Part shown: positions 1 through 8,107 of the stretch, in pieces | Numbering within the stretch: the first letter of the stretch is position 1 | Layout: the number at the start of each line of letters is the position of its first letter | Source of the DNA: Nitrospirillum viridazoti CBAmc | Lineage (GTDB): Bacteria > Pseudomonadota > Alphaproteobacteria > Azospirillales > Azospirillaceae | Length of the DNA stretch: 64,000 bases | NCBI RefSeq assembly: GCF_000730165.1 | Contig: NZ_CP022110.1 | Span: 1,867,501-1,931,500, forward strand | Reading direction: 5' to 3' | Program-made: the position numbers and the translations under genes | Notes under the pieces: generated by a model | What the model saw: the letters and a program-made list of their open reading frames with translations, nothing else | Told to the model about the DNA's origin: nothing | Database searches by the model: none

Positions 1-347
1 TGGAAGGGCCGATGCGGCGTGGTGACCTCGGGGTGGCGCACCACGGCGCGGCGCACGTCGCGCAGCAGGGTGCATTGGGCCGGCGTCGCGCCGACCACGG
101 CCACCATCTCCCCCTCTGCCCGCAGGCGCTCGATCAGGCGGTCCAGCACCAGGGCACCGGCGGTATCCATGCCCGACAGGCCGGACAGGTCCAGCAGCAC
201 CTGGCCCGGCTTGCGCTCCGGCTTCAGGCGGGTCAGCGCCGTGTCCAGATGCTCCGCCCCCGCCAGATCCCAACGGCCCAGGGCAGCCAGCAACCAATGG
301 TCGCCGTCCCATGCCGTCTTGATCACGCCGCTGCCTGCCGCCGCCAT
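1..347 (-). CDS. MlaE-family ABC permease with N-terminal STAS domain (partial, 3' end outside window)
   Basis: The minus strand is open from an ATG at 347 to the window edge, giving about 115 residues. The visible part reads as a STAS-like domain: a short strand, DLAGAEHLDTAL, then VLLDLSGLSGMDTAGALVLDRL, followed by a second hydrophobic strand (EMVAVVGATP). This N-terminal STAS layout is typical of MlaE-type permeases of retrograde phospholipid (Mla/Ttg2) or related ABC systems. The permease domain itself would lie beyond the edge and is not seen. A GGGGCGAG stretch sits directly before the ATG. A free-standing STAS protein is the alternative. Confidence 0.6.
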   Translation of the reverse strand, partial: MAAAGSGVIKTAWDGDHWLLAALGRWDLAGAEHLDTALTRLKPERKPGQVLLDLSGLSGMDTAGALVLDRLIERLRAEGEMVAVVGATPAQCTLLRDVRRAVVRHPEVTTPHRPF

Positions 348-445
348 CTCGCCCCTTCGCCGGCCCGCCCCTTTACTGGGCCGGCCCCTGCCGGCCCCCG
401 CCCCCATCCTGACAGGGGCGCCGGGCGGCCTTGCTCGTCCTTCAC

Positions 446-474
446 TTGACAGAAAGGCCCGCTGCGGGTCAACA
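446..474 (+). promoter_or_regulatory. weak sigma70-like promoter candidate upstream of apt
   Basis: A perfect -35 hexamer TTGACA at 446-451 is followed after 17 bases by TCAACA, a poor -10. It lies in the 264-base gap between the divergent permease gene and apt. Nothing else is recognisable in this gap. Confidence 0.25.
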
Positions 475-611
475 GCAGCGGCCATGCGGTGCCCATCCGG
501 ATCATCCGGACGTGGGCGGCGCGGCTTGGCGCTGGCGTGCCGGACCAGCCTCCCCTATGATTTCGCGCCCCGGGACCGGGGCGTTTCCGTTTCCCCCGAG
601 GCCTTATCCCC

Positions 612-1127
612 ATGGACCTGAAGAGCCACATCCGCGGCGTCCCGGACTATCCCAAGCCCGGTATCCTGTTCTACGACATCTCGCCGCTGCTGGCCCATTC
701 CGACGCCTGGGCCGTCGCCATGGGCCGCATGGCCCGACTGATCCAGGAGACGGGCGTCGATTTCATCGTGGGCATCGAGTCCCGCGGCTTCCTGATGGCC
801 GCCCCCCTGGCGCTGAAGCTGGGGCTGGGCTTCGCCATGGTGCGCAAGAAGGGCAAGCTGCCGGGCGACGTGGTGCGCCACTCCTACGATCTGGAGTACG
901 GCAGCGACACGGTGGAAATCCAGGCCGACCTGGTGAAGCCGGGCCAGCGGGTGGTGGTGGTCGACGATCTGCTGGCCACCGGCGGCACCATGAACGCCGC
1001 CATCAAGCTGCTGCGCGACGTCGGCGCCGACGTGCGCGCCGCCGCCTTCCTGATCGAGCTGGATTTCCTGGAAGGCCGCAAGAAGCTGGACGTGCCTGTT
1101 TTGTCGCTTCTGAACTACGACAAGTAG
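612..1127 (+). CDS. apt: adenine phosphoribosyltransferase
   Basis: This purine salvage enzyme converts adenine and PRPP to AMP and pyrophosphate in the cytoplasm. The 171-residue product has the normal length of the family. It carries ESRGF (residues 56-60), typical of Apt, and the PRPP-binding loop [13 protein letters not shown] (114-126). The N-terminal [21 protein letters not shown] is also characteristic. The ATG at 612 is preceded by GAGG about 10 bases upstream. The gene stands alone: it is divergent from the MlaE-like gene and convergent with the ABC permease gene, with a strong hairpin just after the stop. Confidence 0.97.
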   Translation: MDLKSHIRGVPDYPKPGILFYDISPLLAHSDAWAVAMGRMARLIQETGVDFIVGIESRGFLMAAPLALKLGLGFAMVRKKGKLPGDVVRHSYDLEYGSDTVEIQADLVKPGQRVVVVDDLLATGGTMNAAIKLLRDVGADVRAAAFLIELDFLEGRKKLDVPVLSLLNYDK

Positions 1128-1152
1128 TTCAGCAGGCCCCATCCGGGGCCTA

Positions 1153-1180
1153 CAAGGGCATGAGCCTTCTCATGCCCTTG
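1153..1180. terminator. 12-bp perfect hairpin between convergent genes
   Basis: CAAGGGCATGAG and its exact reverse complement flank a CCTT loop. The hairpin lies between the apt stop (1127) and the stop of the convergent permease gene (1187), so it could serve both strands. It has no T-tract. Confidence 0.6.
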
Positions 1181-1186
1181 GTGCGT

Positions 1187-1966
1187 CTAAGGGTGGCTTG
1201 CCTCGCTGTCGTGCCAGCGCCGAAGCGCCAGGCGCTGCACCAGCGACAGCAGGGCAAAAATGGCGATGCCCAGCAGGGACAGCAGCGCCAGGGCCGCGAA
1301 CATGCGCGGGGTGTTCAGGCGGTTGCTGGCATCCACGATGCGCCAGGCGAGGCCGCTGCCCGTGCCGGAGCCGGCCACGAATTCCGCCACCACCGCGCCG
1401 ATGAGCGCCAGGCCGCCCGAGATCTTCATGCCCGCCAGCAGGTAGGGCAAGGCCGAGGGCAGTTCCAGCCGCCACAGCACCTGCCACTTGCTGGCGCCAT
1501 AGAGGCGGAACAGGTCGCGCAGGCCCGCGTCGGCCGAGCGCAAGCCCAGGGTGGTGTTGCCCAGGATGGGGAAGAAGGCGACGATCCAGGCCAGGATCAG
1601 CTGCGCCAGATCCACCCGCTCATACCCCACCCAGACCAGCAGCAGGGGCGCTATGGCCATTACCGGCGTCACCTGCAGAATGACGGCGTAGGGATAGAGG
1701 GCGGAGGCCAGCAGCGGCGACCGGGTGAACAGAATGGCCAGCGCCACCCCGCCCGTCACCGCCAGGGCGAAGGCCTGCAAGGTGACGGTCAGCGTGAACC
1801 ACAGCGACAGGCCCAACGTGTTGGGATCGGCCAGCAGGGCCGCCACCACGGCGCTTGGGGGCGGCAGGACGAAGGCAGGCACGGCCAGCAGGCGCACCAA
1901 CCCCTCCCAAGCCGCCAGGACGATCATACCCAGGATGACCGGCGCCAAGCGGCGCAGCGCGCTCAT
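1187..1966 (-). CDS. ABC transporter permease, taurine/nitrate/sulfonate (SsuC/TauC) type
   Basis: A 259-residue inner-membrane permease of the BPD_transp_1 fold with about six hydrophobic segments. The cytoplasmic EAA-type loop that docks onto the ATPase is visible as YGASKWQVLWRLELP followed by ALPYLLAGMK. The ATG at 1966 was chosen because it overlaps the stop codon of the ATPase gene as ATGA (1963-1966), indicating translational coupling; a longer in-frame ORF starts further upstream at 2014. With the ATPase it forms an importer whose periplasmic binding protein is not in the window. The substrate therefore cannot be decided; sulfonate, nitrate, taurine and pyrimidine precursors are all possible in this family. 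Confidence 0.88.
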   Translation of the reverse strand: MSALRRLAPVILGMIVLAAWEGLVRLLAVPAFVLPPPSAVVAALLADPNTLGLSLWFTLTVTLQAFALAVTGGVALAILFTRSPLLASALYPYAVILQVTPVMAIAPLLLVWVGYERVDLAQLILAWIVAFFPILGNTTLGLRSADAGLRDLFRLYGASKWQVLWRLELPSALPYLLAGMKISGGLALIGAVVAEFVAGSGTGSGLAWRIVDASNRLNTPRMFAALALLSLLGIAIFALLSLVQRLALRRWHDSEASHP

Positions 1967-2733
1967 GCCGCCCCCCGCATGGCGTCGGCCAGAGCCAAGG
2001 AAACCGTGCGGCACGCGGCGGCGTATCGGGCGTCGGTGCGCAGGGCCTCGTCCCGGGGATAGGGCAGATCCAGCGGGATGTCGGCATGGATGCGTCCCGG
2101 CCGGGGGGCCATGACGATGGCGCGATTGGCCAGGTACACGCCCTCATAGACGCTGTGGGTCACAAACATGGCGGTGAAGCGCTGCTCCCGCCACAGGGCC
2201 AGCAGGTCGTCGTTCAGCTTCTGTCGCGTGATCTCATCCAACGCCGCGAACGGCTCATCCATCAGCAGCAGGCGCGGGCGTGTCACCAGGGCGCGGGCGA
2301 TGGACGCGCGCATCTTCATGCCGCCCGACAGTTCGCGGGGATAGGCCTGGGCGTAGTCGGCCAGCCCCACCTGGGCCAGCAGGGCGGTGACGCGGGCGTC
2401 GGCCTCGGCGCGCGGCACCTTGGCCAGGTCCAGCGGCAGGCGGACATTGTCCCGGATACGGGCCCAGGGCATGAGTGTCGGTTCCTGGAACACCATCCCG
2501 ACACCGCCCGCAGCCAGCGGCTGGGACCAGGTGATGCGCCCGGCCGTGGGCGCCACCAGGCCGGCCACATGGCGCAGGATGGTGCTCTTGCCGCAGCCGC
2601 TGGCCCCGACGATGGCCAGGAATTCCCCGTCACCCACCGCCAGCGAGATGTCGGTCAGCGCCAGCGTCCCGTTGGGAAAGCGCTTGGTCACGCCCTGCAA
2701 TTCCAGGAAGGGTGCCGGCCCCTGCCCCATCAT
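1963..2733 (-). CDS. ABC transporter ATP-binding protein, SsuB/TauB type
   Basis: The 256-residue ATPase partner of the downstream permease. Walker A is GASGCGKST (residues 43-51), the ABC signature LSGGMKMR starts at 135, Walker B LLLMDE lies at 155-160, and an H-loop THSVYEGVYLA follows. The GMKMR form of the signature is typical of the nitrate/sulfonate/taurine subfamily. The ATG at 2733 begins an MMG sequence. The gene ends in an ATGA overlap with the permease gene, so the two form a transcriptional unit. No solute-binding protein gene is adjacent. Confidence 0.9.
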   Translation of the reverse strand: MMGQGPAPFLELQGVTKRFPNGTLALTDISLAVGDGEFLAIVGASGCGKSTILRHVAGLVAPTAGRITWSQPLAAGGVGMVFQEPTLMPWARIRDNVRLPLDLAKVPRAEADARVTALLAQVGLADYAQAYPRELSGGMKMRASIARALVTRPRLLLMDEPFAALDEITRQKLNDDLLALWREQRFTAMFVTHSVYEGVYLANRAIVMAPRPGRIHADIPLDLPYPRDEALRTDARYAAACRTVSLALADAMRGAA

Positions 2734-2943
2734 GTGATCCCGTCTCCAGCCGATGCGGCTTTAACCTTTACCCATGCCGAGAGCGGCGCGCCACCCTTGC
2801 TAGACCGGCCGGGGTAGCCGATCATGGTAAAAGCCTTCTGTCACGGGCGGGTTGAATGGGGCGGCGAATCCCGCTACCTGATAAGGGTGCGCGGATGGGC
2901 CGCCGGTTTGGCCCCCGCCTTGTTCGTTCCCAAGGAGATCCTG

Positions 2944-3582
2944 GTGACCCTGCCGATCCGCTTCGACGACGAAGAACCCGACGACGCCCCCGAGTCCGCT
3001 CCGGAAGGCGGCAAGGAGGAGAAGTCCAAAGGCGCGCCCTTCTCCCCCGTGGCCCAGAGCCTGTTCAAGAGCCGCACCATCCTGCTTTTCGGTGAGATCA
3101 ACCAGAAGATCGCCGAGAGCACGGTCGCCCAGCTGCTCGCCATGGCGGCCGAGAGCGACGACCCCATCCGCCTGGTGATCAACTCCCAAGGCGGCCATGT
3201 CGAAAGCGGCGACAGCATCCACGACGTGCTGCAGTTTATCCGCCCGCGCGTCCTGGTCCTGGGCACCGGCTGGGTGGCCAGCGCCGGCGCGCACATCTTC
3301 CTGGGTGCGGCCAAGGAAAACCGCTACTGCCTGCCCAACACCCGCTTCCTGATCCATCAGCCGATGGGCGGCACCGGCGGCCAGGCCACCGACATCGCCA
3401 TCGAGGCGCGCGAGATCGTGAAGATGCGCAAGCGTCTGAACAGCATCATCGCCCGCGAGACCGGCCAGCCGCTTGAGAAGATCGAGCAGGACACGGACCG
3501 TAACTTCTGGATGTCGGCGGAAGAGGCCAAGGACTATGGCATCGTCACCCACATCATCAGCAAGGCCGACGATCTGAAGTAG
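2944..3582 (+). CDS. ClpP-like serine protease subunit with Asn at the catalytic Asp position
   Basis: A 212-residue protein of the ClpP fold, expected to form the barrel protease fed by a Clp ATPase. The start is taken as GTG 2944 because AAGGAG lies 6 bases upstream; an ATG-initiated reading from 2824 would add 40 residues unlike ClpP. The nucleophile serine is in GWVASAGAH (Ser103) and the histidine in RFLIHQPMGG (His128). At the third triad position the segment IEQDTDRNFWMSAEEA aligns with IERDTERDRFLSAPEA of E. coli ClpP, placing Asn177 where the Asp would be. An acidic, lysine-rich N-terminal extension precedes the core. This is probably a ClpP paralogue rather than the main housekeeping copy. 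Confidence 0.85.
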   Translation: MTLPIRFDDEEPDDAPESAPEGGKEEKSKGAPFSPVAQSLFKSRTILLFGEINQKIAESTVAQLLAMAAESDDPIRLVINSQGGHVESGDSIHDVLQFIRPRVLVLGTGWVASAGAHIFLGAAKENRYCLPNTRFLIHQPMGGTGGQATDIAIEAREIVKMRKRLNSIIARETGQPLEKIEQDTDRNFWMSAEEAKDYGIVTHIISKADDLK

Positions 3583-3623
3583 ACCCTTGAGCTTCAGAGG
3601 CCCGATGCCTTGAGACGTTGATC

Positions 3624-3660
3624 AAAGCCGCCCGCGCCCCCCGGCGCCGGCGGCTTTTTT
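3624..3660 (+). terminator. Rho-independent terminator after clpP-like gene
   Basis: AAAGCCGCC pairs with GGCGGCTTT around a GC-rich loop and is followed by a T-run ending at about 3660. It lies 41 bases after the stop. Confidence 0.9.
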
Positions 3661-3697
3661 CTTGGCCCCGATCACCCCTTCAGGTCCGGAGTTCCGC

Positions 3698-4432
3698 ATG
3701 TCCGACACCGCCACCTTCCCCCTGTTCTACCCCACCTACCAGCCCTTCATGGGGGAACGGTGGGAGATGCGGCTGGCGGCCCTGGTCATCTGCCCCGGTT
3801 ATTGGTCCGGGCCGCGCATGGTGGAAAACATGGCGGCGCTGATCCGCCACGACAGCGGCAACACCCGCGCCTGGATGTCGATGACGCCCATGGAGACGGA
3901 AAGCCAGGAGATCGGCTGCCAGCTGGCCAGTGGGCGTACGGTGGTGATGGGCATGGGCATGGGCTGGGCCGTCGCCAACGCCGCCCTGAACCCCGCCGTC
4001 ACCGCCGTCACGGTGGTGGAGTTCGATCCTGAAGTGCTGGCGGCGGTGGAACAGTCCGGCATCTTCCGGCAGTTGCCGCCCGAGGCCGCCGCCAAGATCA
4101 CCATCCACCAGGGCGACGCCTACACCTGGACACCGGTGGACGGCCAGCCCTTCGACACGCTGCTGGCCGACATCTGGCTGCCGCTGCATGGCCTGCACCG
4201 TGAGGCTCAGGTGCGGACCATGGCCGCCAACACCGGCGCCACCCGAATCTATTTCTGGGGCCAGGAGATGAACATGGCCTGGCGCCTGAAGGAACTGGGC
4301 CTGCCCGTGGACGCGGCCGGCATCGCCCGCGTGGTGGCGGAATGGGGCCTGCCCCTGCTGGGCCCGGACCAGCCCGACTATGCGGAACGGGCGGCGACGG
4401 CGGCCGAGCGCTGGCTGCGCGCGCCGGAATAA
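3698..4432 (+). CDS. SAM-dependent methyltransferase-like protein (spermidine-synthase-like fold)
   Basis: A 244-residue cytoplasmic protein with a class I methyltransferase core. A glycine-containing loop TVVMGMGMGWAVA is followed by VTVVEFDPEVLAAVE, where the acidic residue would bind the ribose of SAM, and by IHQGDAY further on. The pattern resembles spermidine-synthase-like methyltransferases. The substrate is unknown. The ATG at 3698 was chosen because the upstream in-frame start at 3662 lies inside the preceding terminator; GGAG is 6 bases before 3698. It appears monocistronic, with a hairpin 40 bases after its stop. Confidence 0.6.
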   Translation: MSDTATFPLFYPTYQPFMGERWEMRLAALVICPGYWSGPRMVENMAALIRHDSGNTRAWMSMTPMETESQEIGCQLASGRTVVMGMGMGWAVANAALNPAVTAVTVVEFDPEVLAAVEQSGIFRQLPPEAAAKITIHQGDAYTWTPVDGQPFDTLLADIWLPLHGLHREAQVRTMAANTGATRIYFWGQEMNMAWRLKELGLPVDAAGIARVVAEWGLPLLGPDQPDYAERAATAAERWLRAPE

Positions 4433-4470
4433 GCGGCCTTCCCAAGGGGCCCGGACCGTCATCCCGTGGC

Positions 4471-4500
4471 GTCATGCCTCCTGCTGCAACGCAGCATGAC
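4471..4500 (+). terminator. bipartite hairpin after methyltransferase-like gene
   Basis: GTCATG/CATGAC forms an outer stem and CTGC/GCAG an inner stem. There is no T-run. It lies 40 bases after the stop at 4432. Confidence 0.4.
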
Positions 4501-4517
4501 AGCGCTTACCTATTTTC

Positions 4518-4550
4518 GGCGATGCTAAGGGCACCCACGATAGCATCGCC
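4518..4550. promoter_or_regulatory. 10-bp perfect inverted repeat upstream of MFS gene
   Basis: GGCGATGCTA (4518-4527) and TAGCATCGCC (4541-4550) are exact reverse complements separated by 13 bases. The repeat ends 19 bases before the proposed MFS start and 7 bases before its ribosome-binding site. It could be a repressor operator or an RNA hairpin controlling translation. No regulator gene is adjacent. Confidence 0.5.
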
Positions 4551-4568
4551 GATTCCGGAGTGGTTCCA

Positions 4569-5768
4569 GTGCCCTTGCCCCTGCTCGCCCTCGCCATCGC
4601 CTCCTTCGGCATCGGTACGACCGAGTTCGTGATCATGGGCATGCTGCCGGACCTGGCGCAGGACCTCCGCGTCACCATCCCGCAGGCCGGCATGCTGGTC
4701 ACCGCCTATGCCTTGAGCGTGGTGGTGGGCGCCCCCATCCTGGCGGTATCGACCGCGCGGCTGCCGCGCAAGAGCGCGCTGATCGGCCTGATGGGCATCT
4801 TCATCTTCGGCAACTTCTGCTGTGCGGTGGCGCCCACGTACGGACTGCTGATGACGGCGCGCATCATCACCGCCCTGTCGCACGGCACCTTCTTCGGCAT
4901 TGGCGCCGTGGTGGCGGCCGGCCTGGTGCCGCGGCACAAGCGCGGCCAGGCCATCTCCCTCATGTTTTCCGGCCTGACGCTGGCCAACGTGCTGGGTGTG
5001 CCCCTGGGTACGGCGCTGGGGCATGAGCTGGGCTGGCGTGCCACCTTCTGGGCCGTGGTCGCCATCGGCGTCATCGCCGCCGCCGCCCTGGCCCTGTGGC
5101 TGCCGCGCGGCCTGCCCGGCAGCAGCGGCGGCAGCCTGCTGGGCGAGTTCCGCGTGCTGGGCCGCCCCCAGGTCGCCATGGCCATGATGATCAGCGTCAT
5201 CTCCTCCGCCAGCCTGTTCAGCGTGCTGACCTACATCACCCCGCTGCTGGAGCGTGTCACCGGCTTCACCCCCGACCAGGTAACCTACGTCCTGCTGTTG
5301 TTCGGCGTGGGGCTGACGGTGGGCAACCTGGTGGGTGGGCGCCTGGCCGACTGGAAGATGATGCCCGTGGTCATGACCACCTTCGGCATCATCACCCTGA
5401 TCCTGGTGGCCCTGGTGTGGACCAGCGCCACGCCCCTGGGCGTCGTGCCCACGCTGGTGCTGTGGGGCATCGCCGCCTTCTCCGTCGGCTCCCCCTTGCA
5501 GATGCGGGTGGTGGACCAGGCGCGCGGCGCGCCCAACCTGGCGTCCACCCTGAACCAGGGCGCGTTCAACATGGGCAACGCGCTCGGTGCCTGGTTCGGC
5601 GGCATCGCCATCGACCATGGCGTGGCCTACGGCCATCTGCCGTGGCTGGGCGCCGGCCTGGCCGTATGCGCCCTCAGTCTGACCGCCATCGCCGCCGCAA
5701 CCGACAAGGGCACCCCGCACGCCGACGATCTGGCGGGGGACGAAGCCTGCCCTGGCTACGCACATTAA
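4569..5768 (+). CDS. MFS transporter, DHA1 (AraJ/sugar-efflux-like) family
   Basis: A 399-residue, 12-helix inner-membrane transporter of the drug:H+ antiporter-1 group. The N-terminal FGIGTTEFVIMGMLPDLA is the hallmark of AraJ/YdhP/NepI-like exporters. The loop motifs ARLPRK (between helices 2 and 3) and VPRHKRGQA are in place. Probable substrates are drugs or sugars, but none can be assigned. The GTG at 4569 is preferred because CCGGAG lies 8 bases before it; GTG 4560 overlaps that site. A perfect inverted repeat directly upstream suggests specific regulation. The C-terminal tail is hydrophilic. Confidence 0.88.
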   Translation: MPLPLLALAIASFGIGTTEFVIMGMLPDLAQDLRVTIPQAGMLVTAYALSVVVGAPILAVSTARLPRKSALIGLMGIFIFGNFCCAVAPTYGLLMTARIITALSHGTFFGIGAVVAAGLVPRHKRGQAISLMFSGLTLANVLGVPLGTALGHELGWRATFWAVVAIGVIAAAALALWLPRGLPGSSGGSLLGEFRVLGRPQVAMAMMISVISSASLFSVLTYITPLLERVTGFTPDQVTYVLLLFGVGLTVGNLVGGRLADWKMMPVVMTTFGIITLILVALVWTSATPLGVVPTLVLWGIAAFSVGSPLQMRVVDQARGAPNLASTLNQGAFNMGNALGAWFGGIAIDHGVAYGHLPWLGAGLAVCALSLTAIAAATDKGTPHADDLAGDEACPGYAH

Positions 5769-5938
5769 AACGACGCCCGGCGAATCAATGCGCCATATCA
5801 ATAGCGAACAATAACCCGAAATTTCCATTCGGCCACGCTTTGGCTTTAACGCCTTATTTACCGGAATAGCGACCTTCTTTGACCTGCATCTGAGCGCCAT
5901 TGCGCCCAAAAAAAATTTTCAGCTGCAGGGCATATACC

Positions 5939-7996
5939 ATGAAAATTCGCATAAAATTGCTCAGCATGGTCGGTATTCTTGCGACATTAACATGTTTACT
6001 TGCCATTCAACTGGCCGCGCAAGCCGTCACCAATCTGGCGGCCGCAAAACGGGTCACCCTGGTCGAAACCGCCACGTCCACCGTTTTGGAGGCCGCCACC
6101 CTGATGGCCAAGGAACGCGGCCTGACCAACGTGCTGCTGTCGGCCACGGTGCTGGAACCGGCGGCCCGCGATGCGGCCCAAGCCGCCCGGGACGACGCTG
6201 TCAGGAAAGGCGATCAGGCGCTGTCCGATGCGGAGGCCGCCGGCCTGGACGTGGCTGCCGCACGGACGACCCTGCGAGCACTGGAAGCCGCCCGGCTGGC
6301 GGCCTGGAAGACGGTGGGGCGGGCGGGAGAAGGCGGTGGAGGCCAGGTGCGGGCCGACTGGTTCGCGTCAGCGACGCAGGCCATCGAAGCCATGCTGGCG
6401 TTCAAGGATCGCATCGGCGACGCCCTGCCCGTATCGACCGACACCCGCCTGCTTGACAGCTTGGCGCTGACCGGCGATCTGGCGCAACTCAGCGAGCAGG
6501 TGGGACGGGAGCGGGGCCTCTTGTCCAGCGCGCTGGCGGCGGGCAACCCGCTCTCCCCAGCCCAGACCGAGGCATTGGGCCAGGCGGAAGGCGCCGCCGC
6601 CCAAAGTGCCGCGGCGGCCGTCGCCCGGGCCGCCCGCCACGGTCCGGCCTTCGTGACCGCACTCGCAGCCACCCAGGGCGCGCTGACGGAGCTTGCCACG
6701 ATGCGCGACCGCATCGTGGCCGCGTCCAGCCAAGGGATACCCTATCCCGTCGATGCCCAGACCTGGTTCAAGACGGCCAGTGACGCCATCACCCGGGCGG
6801 TCGCCGCCCGGCACGCGGTGGAGGACTTGGTGCGCGGGCATATCCGGGCATTCAGCCGGGCCGCTTGGCTGAACCTACTATTCAGCCTTTTCCTGGCCGC
6901 CGTCTGCGCGCTGGTCGTCGCCATGACCCTGTGGGTGGTGATCCGCCAGTTGTTGCGCCCCCTGGATTCCCTGCGGCAAGTCATCACCCAGTTCGCGGTC
7001 CGGAATTACGCCGCCGAGGTCCCCTTCCGCGAGCGTGGCGACGAGGTCGGCGAAATGGCCGCAGCCATCGCCGTGCTGCGCGCCAACGCCATGGCGGCCG
7101 ATGTGCTGGCCGCCCAGCAACGTGCCGAGGAAATGGCCAAGGAGGCGCGCCGCCAGCGCCTGGAGGCGGCCACGCGGGATTTCGCCCTCTCGGTCGACCG
7201 GGTGGTCCACGCTTTTTCCAGCGCCGAGCACTCATTGCGTGACGCGGCCGGCAGCCTGACCACGTCCGCGGACGACACCTTGGCCTTGTCCAACAGTGTG
7301 GCTGGGGCGGCGGAGGAAACCTCCGCCAATGTGCAGACGGTGGCCGCGGCGGCGGAAGAATTGAGTCTATCCATCACCGAAATATCCCGGCAGATGAACC
7401 AGGCCACCACCACCTCAACGACTGCGGTGCGGGAGGCCTCGGCCACTCGCCAGTCCATGGCCGAACTGGCCTCCGCCGCCCAGCGGATTGGGCAAGTGGT
7501 GGATCTGATCCAGGCGATCGCCCACCAGACCAACCTGCTGGCGCTCAACGCCACCATCGAGGCCGCCCGCGCGGGCGACGCCGGCAAGGGCTTCGCCGTG
7601 GTCGCCAGCGAGGTCAAGGCGCTGGCTGGCCAGACGGCCCAGGCGACAGGGGAGATACAGGCGCAGGTCGAGGCGATCCAAAGGGAAACGGCGCACGCCG
7701 TGACCGCCATCGACGGCATCGCCGGCACGGTCGCCAGCATGAGTGAAATCACCACCGGCGTCGCCTCCGCCGTGGAGCAGCAGGGCGCGGCGACGCGGGA
7801 AATCGCACGCAACGTGCAGGAGGCGTCCGTGGGCACCCGCACCGTATCCGCCAACATCGCCGGCGTGCGCCAGGCGGCGGACGGAACGGGGGCCGCCACC
7901 GGTAGCGTGATTTCCTCCTCCGACGTGCTGGGAAGGGAGGCCGATACGCTGCGTACCGTCGTCAATCGCTTCCTGGAAACGGTCAAGGCCGCATAA
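5939..7996 (+). CDS. methyl-accepting chemotaxis protein with NIT-like sensory domain
   Basis: A 685-residue chemoreceptor. It has an N-terminal membrane helix (about residues 7-28) and a long helical periplasmic domain. That domain carries the related segments [15 protein letters not shown] and [15 protein letters not shown], reminiscent of nitrate/nitrite-sensing (NIT) domains. A second membrane helix lies near residues 310-340, followed by a HAMP domain ([14 protein letters not shown] onwards). The cytoplasmic signalling domain contains the conserved hairpin tip [18 protein letters not shown]. No C-terminal CheR pentapeptide is seen. The ATG at 5939 gives a proper signal anchor; a longer reading from 5900 does not. 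The upstream 170 bases are AT-rich. The ligand is unknown. Confidence 0.93.
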   Translation: MKIRIKLLSMVGILATLTCLLAIQLAAQAVTNLAAAKRVTLVETATSTVLEAATLMAKERGLTNVLLSATVLEPAARDAAQAARDDAVRKGDQALSDAEAAGLDVAAARTTLRALEAARLAAWKTVGRAGEGGGGQVRADWFASATQAIEAMLAFKDRIGDALPVSTDTRLLDSLALTGDLAQLSEQVGRERGLLSSALAAGNPLSPAQTEALGQAEGAAAQSAAAAVARAARHGPAFVTALAATQGALTELATMRDRIVAASSQGIPYPVDAQTWFKTASDAITRAVAARHAVEDLVRGHIRAFSRAAWLNLLFSLFLAAVCALVVAMTLWVVIRQLLRPLDSLRQVITQFAVRNYAAEVPFRERGDEVGEMAAAIAVLRANAMAADVLAAQQRAEEMAKEARRQRLEAATRDFALSVDRVVHAFSSAEHSLRDAAGSLTTSADDTLALSNSVAGAAEETSANVQTVAAAAEELSLSITEISRQMNQATTTSTTAVREASATRQSMAELASAAQRIGQVVDLIQAIAHQTNLLALNATIEAARAGDAGKGFAVVASEVKALAGQTAQATGEIQAQVEAIQRETAHAVTAIDGIAGTVASMSEITTGVASAVEQQGAATREIARNVQEASVGTRTVSANIAGVRQAADGTGAATGSVISSSDVLGREADTLRTVVNRFLETVKAA

Positions 7997-8007
7997 ACCC
8001 GCGCGGC

Positions 8008-8054
8008 TTCAAAAAAATTGCGGCCGGCTGGAATAATCCGGCGCGGGCGGCGTC
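8008..8054 (+). promoter_or_regulatory. ECF-type promoter candidate for the catalase/sigma operon
   Basis: The site consists of TTCAAAAAAATT (8008-8019), 10 bases, GGAATAA (8030-8036), 14 bases, and CGTC (8051-8054). GGAA at -35 and CGTC at -10 with this spacing is typical of ECF sigma promoters. The same architecture with identical spacings recurs at 12133-12179. It would give a leader of about 45 bases before the ATG at 8108. Confidence 0.6.
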
Positions 8055-8107
8055 CATCTCGGTAGCGGCCCCCTTTGGGGCCTTGAAACCGAAAGGGGAC
8101 CCCGCCC

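Noticed and set aside
431-2062. A 543-codon plus-strand frame spanning apt and the ABC permease region
   Set aside because: It is a shadow of well-supported genes in other frames, caused by high GC content; the translation is low-complexity Arg/Gly/His-rich.
2824-2943. N-terminal extension of the ClpP-like protein from the upstream ATG
   Set aside because: The GTG at 2944 has AAGGAG at ideal spacing, and the 40 extra residues do not resemble ClpP or a signal peptide.
8008-8019. A-tract after the chemoreceptor stop as a terminator
   Set aside because: No stem accompanies it, and it fits better as the upstream part of the ECF-type promoter shared with 12133-12179.
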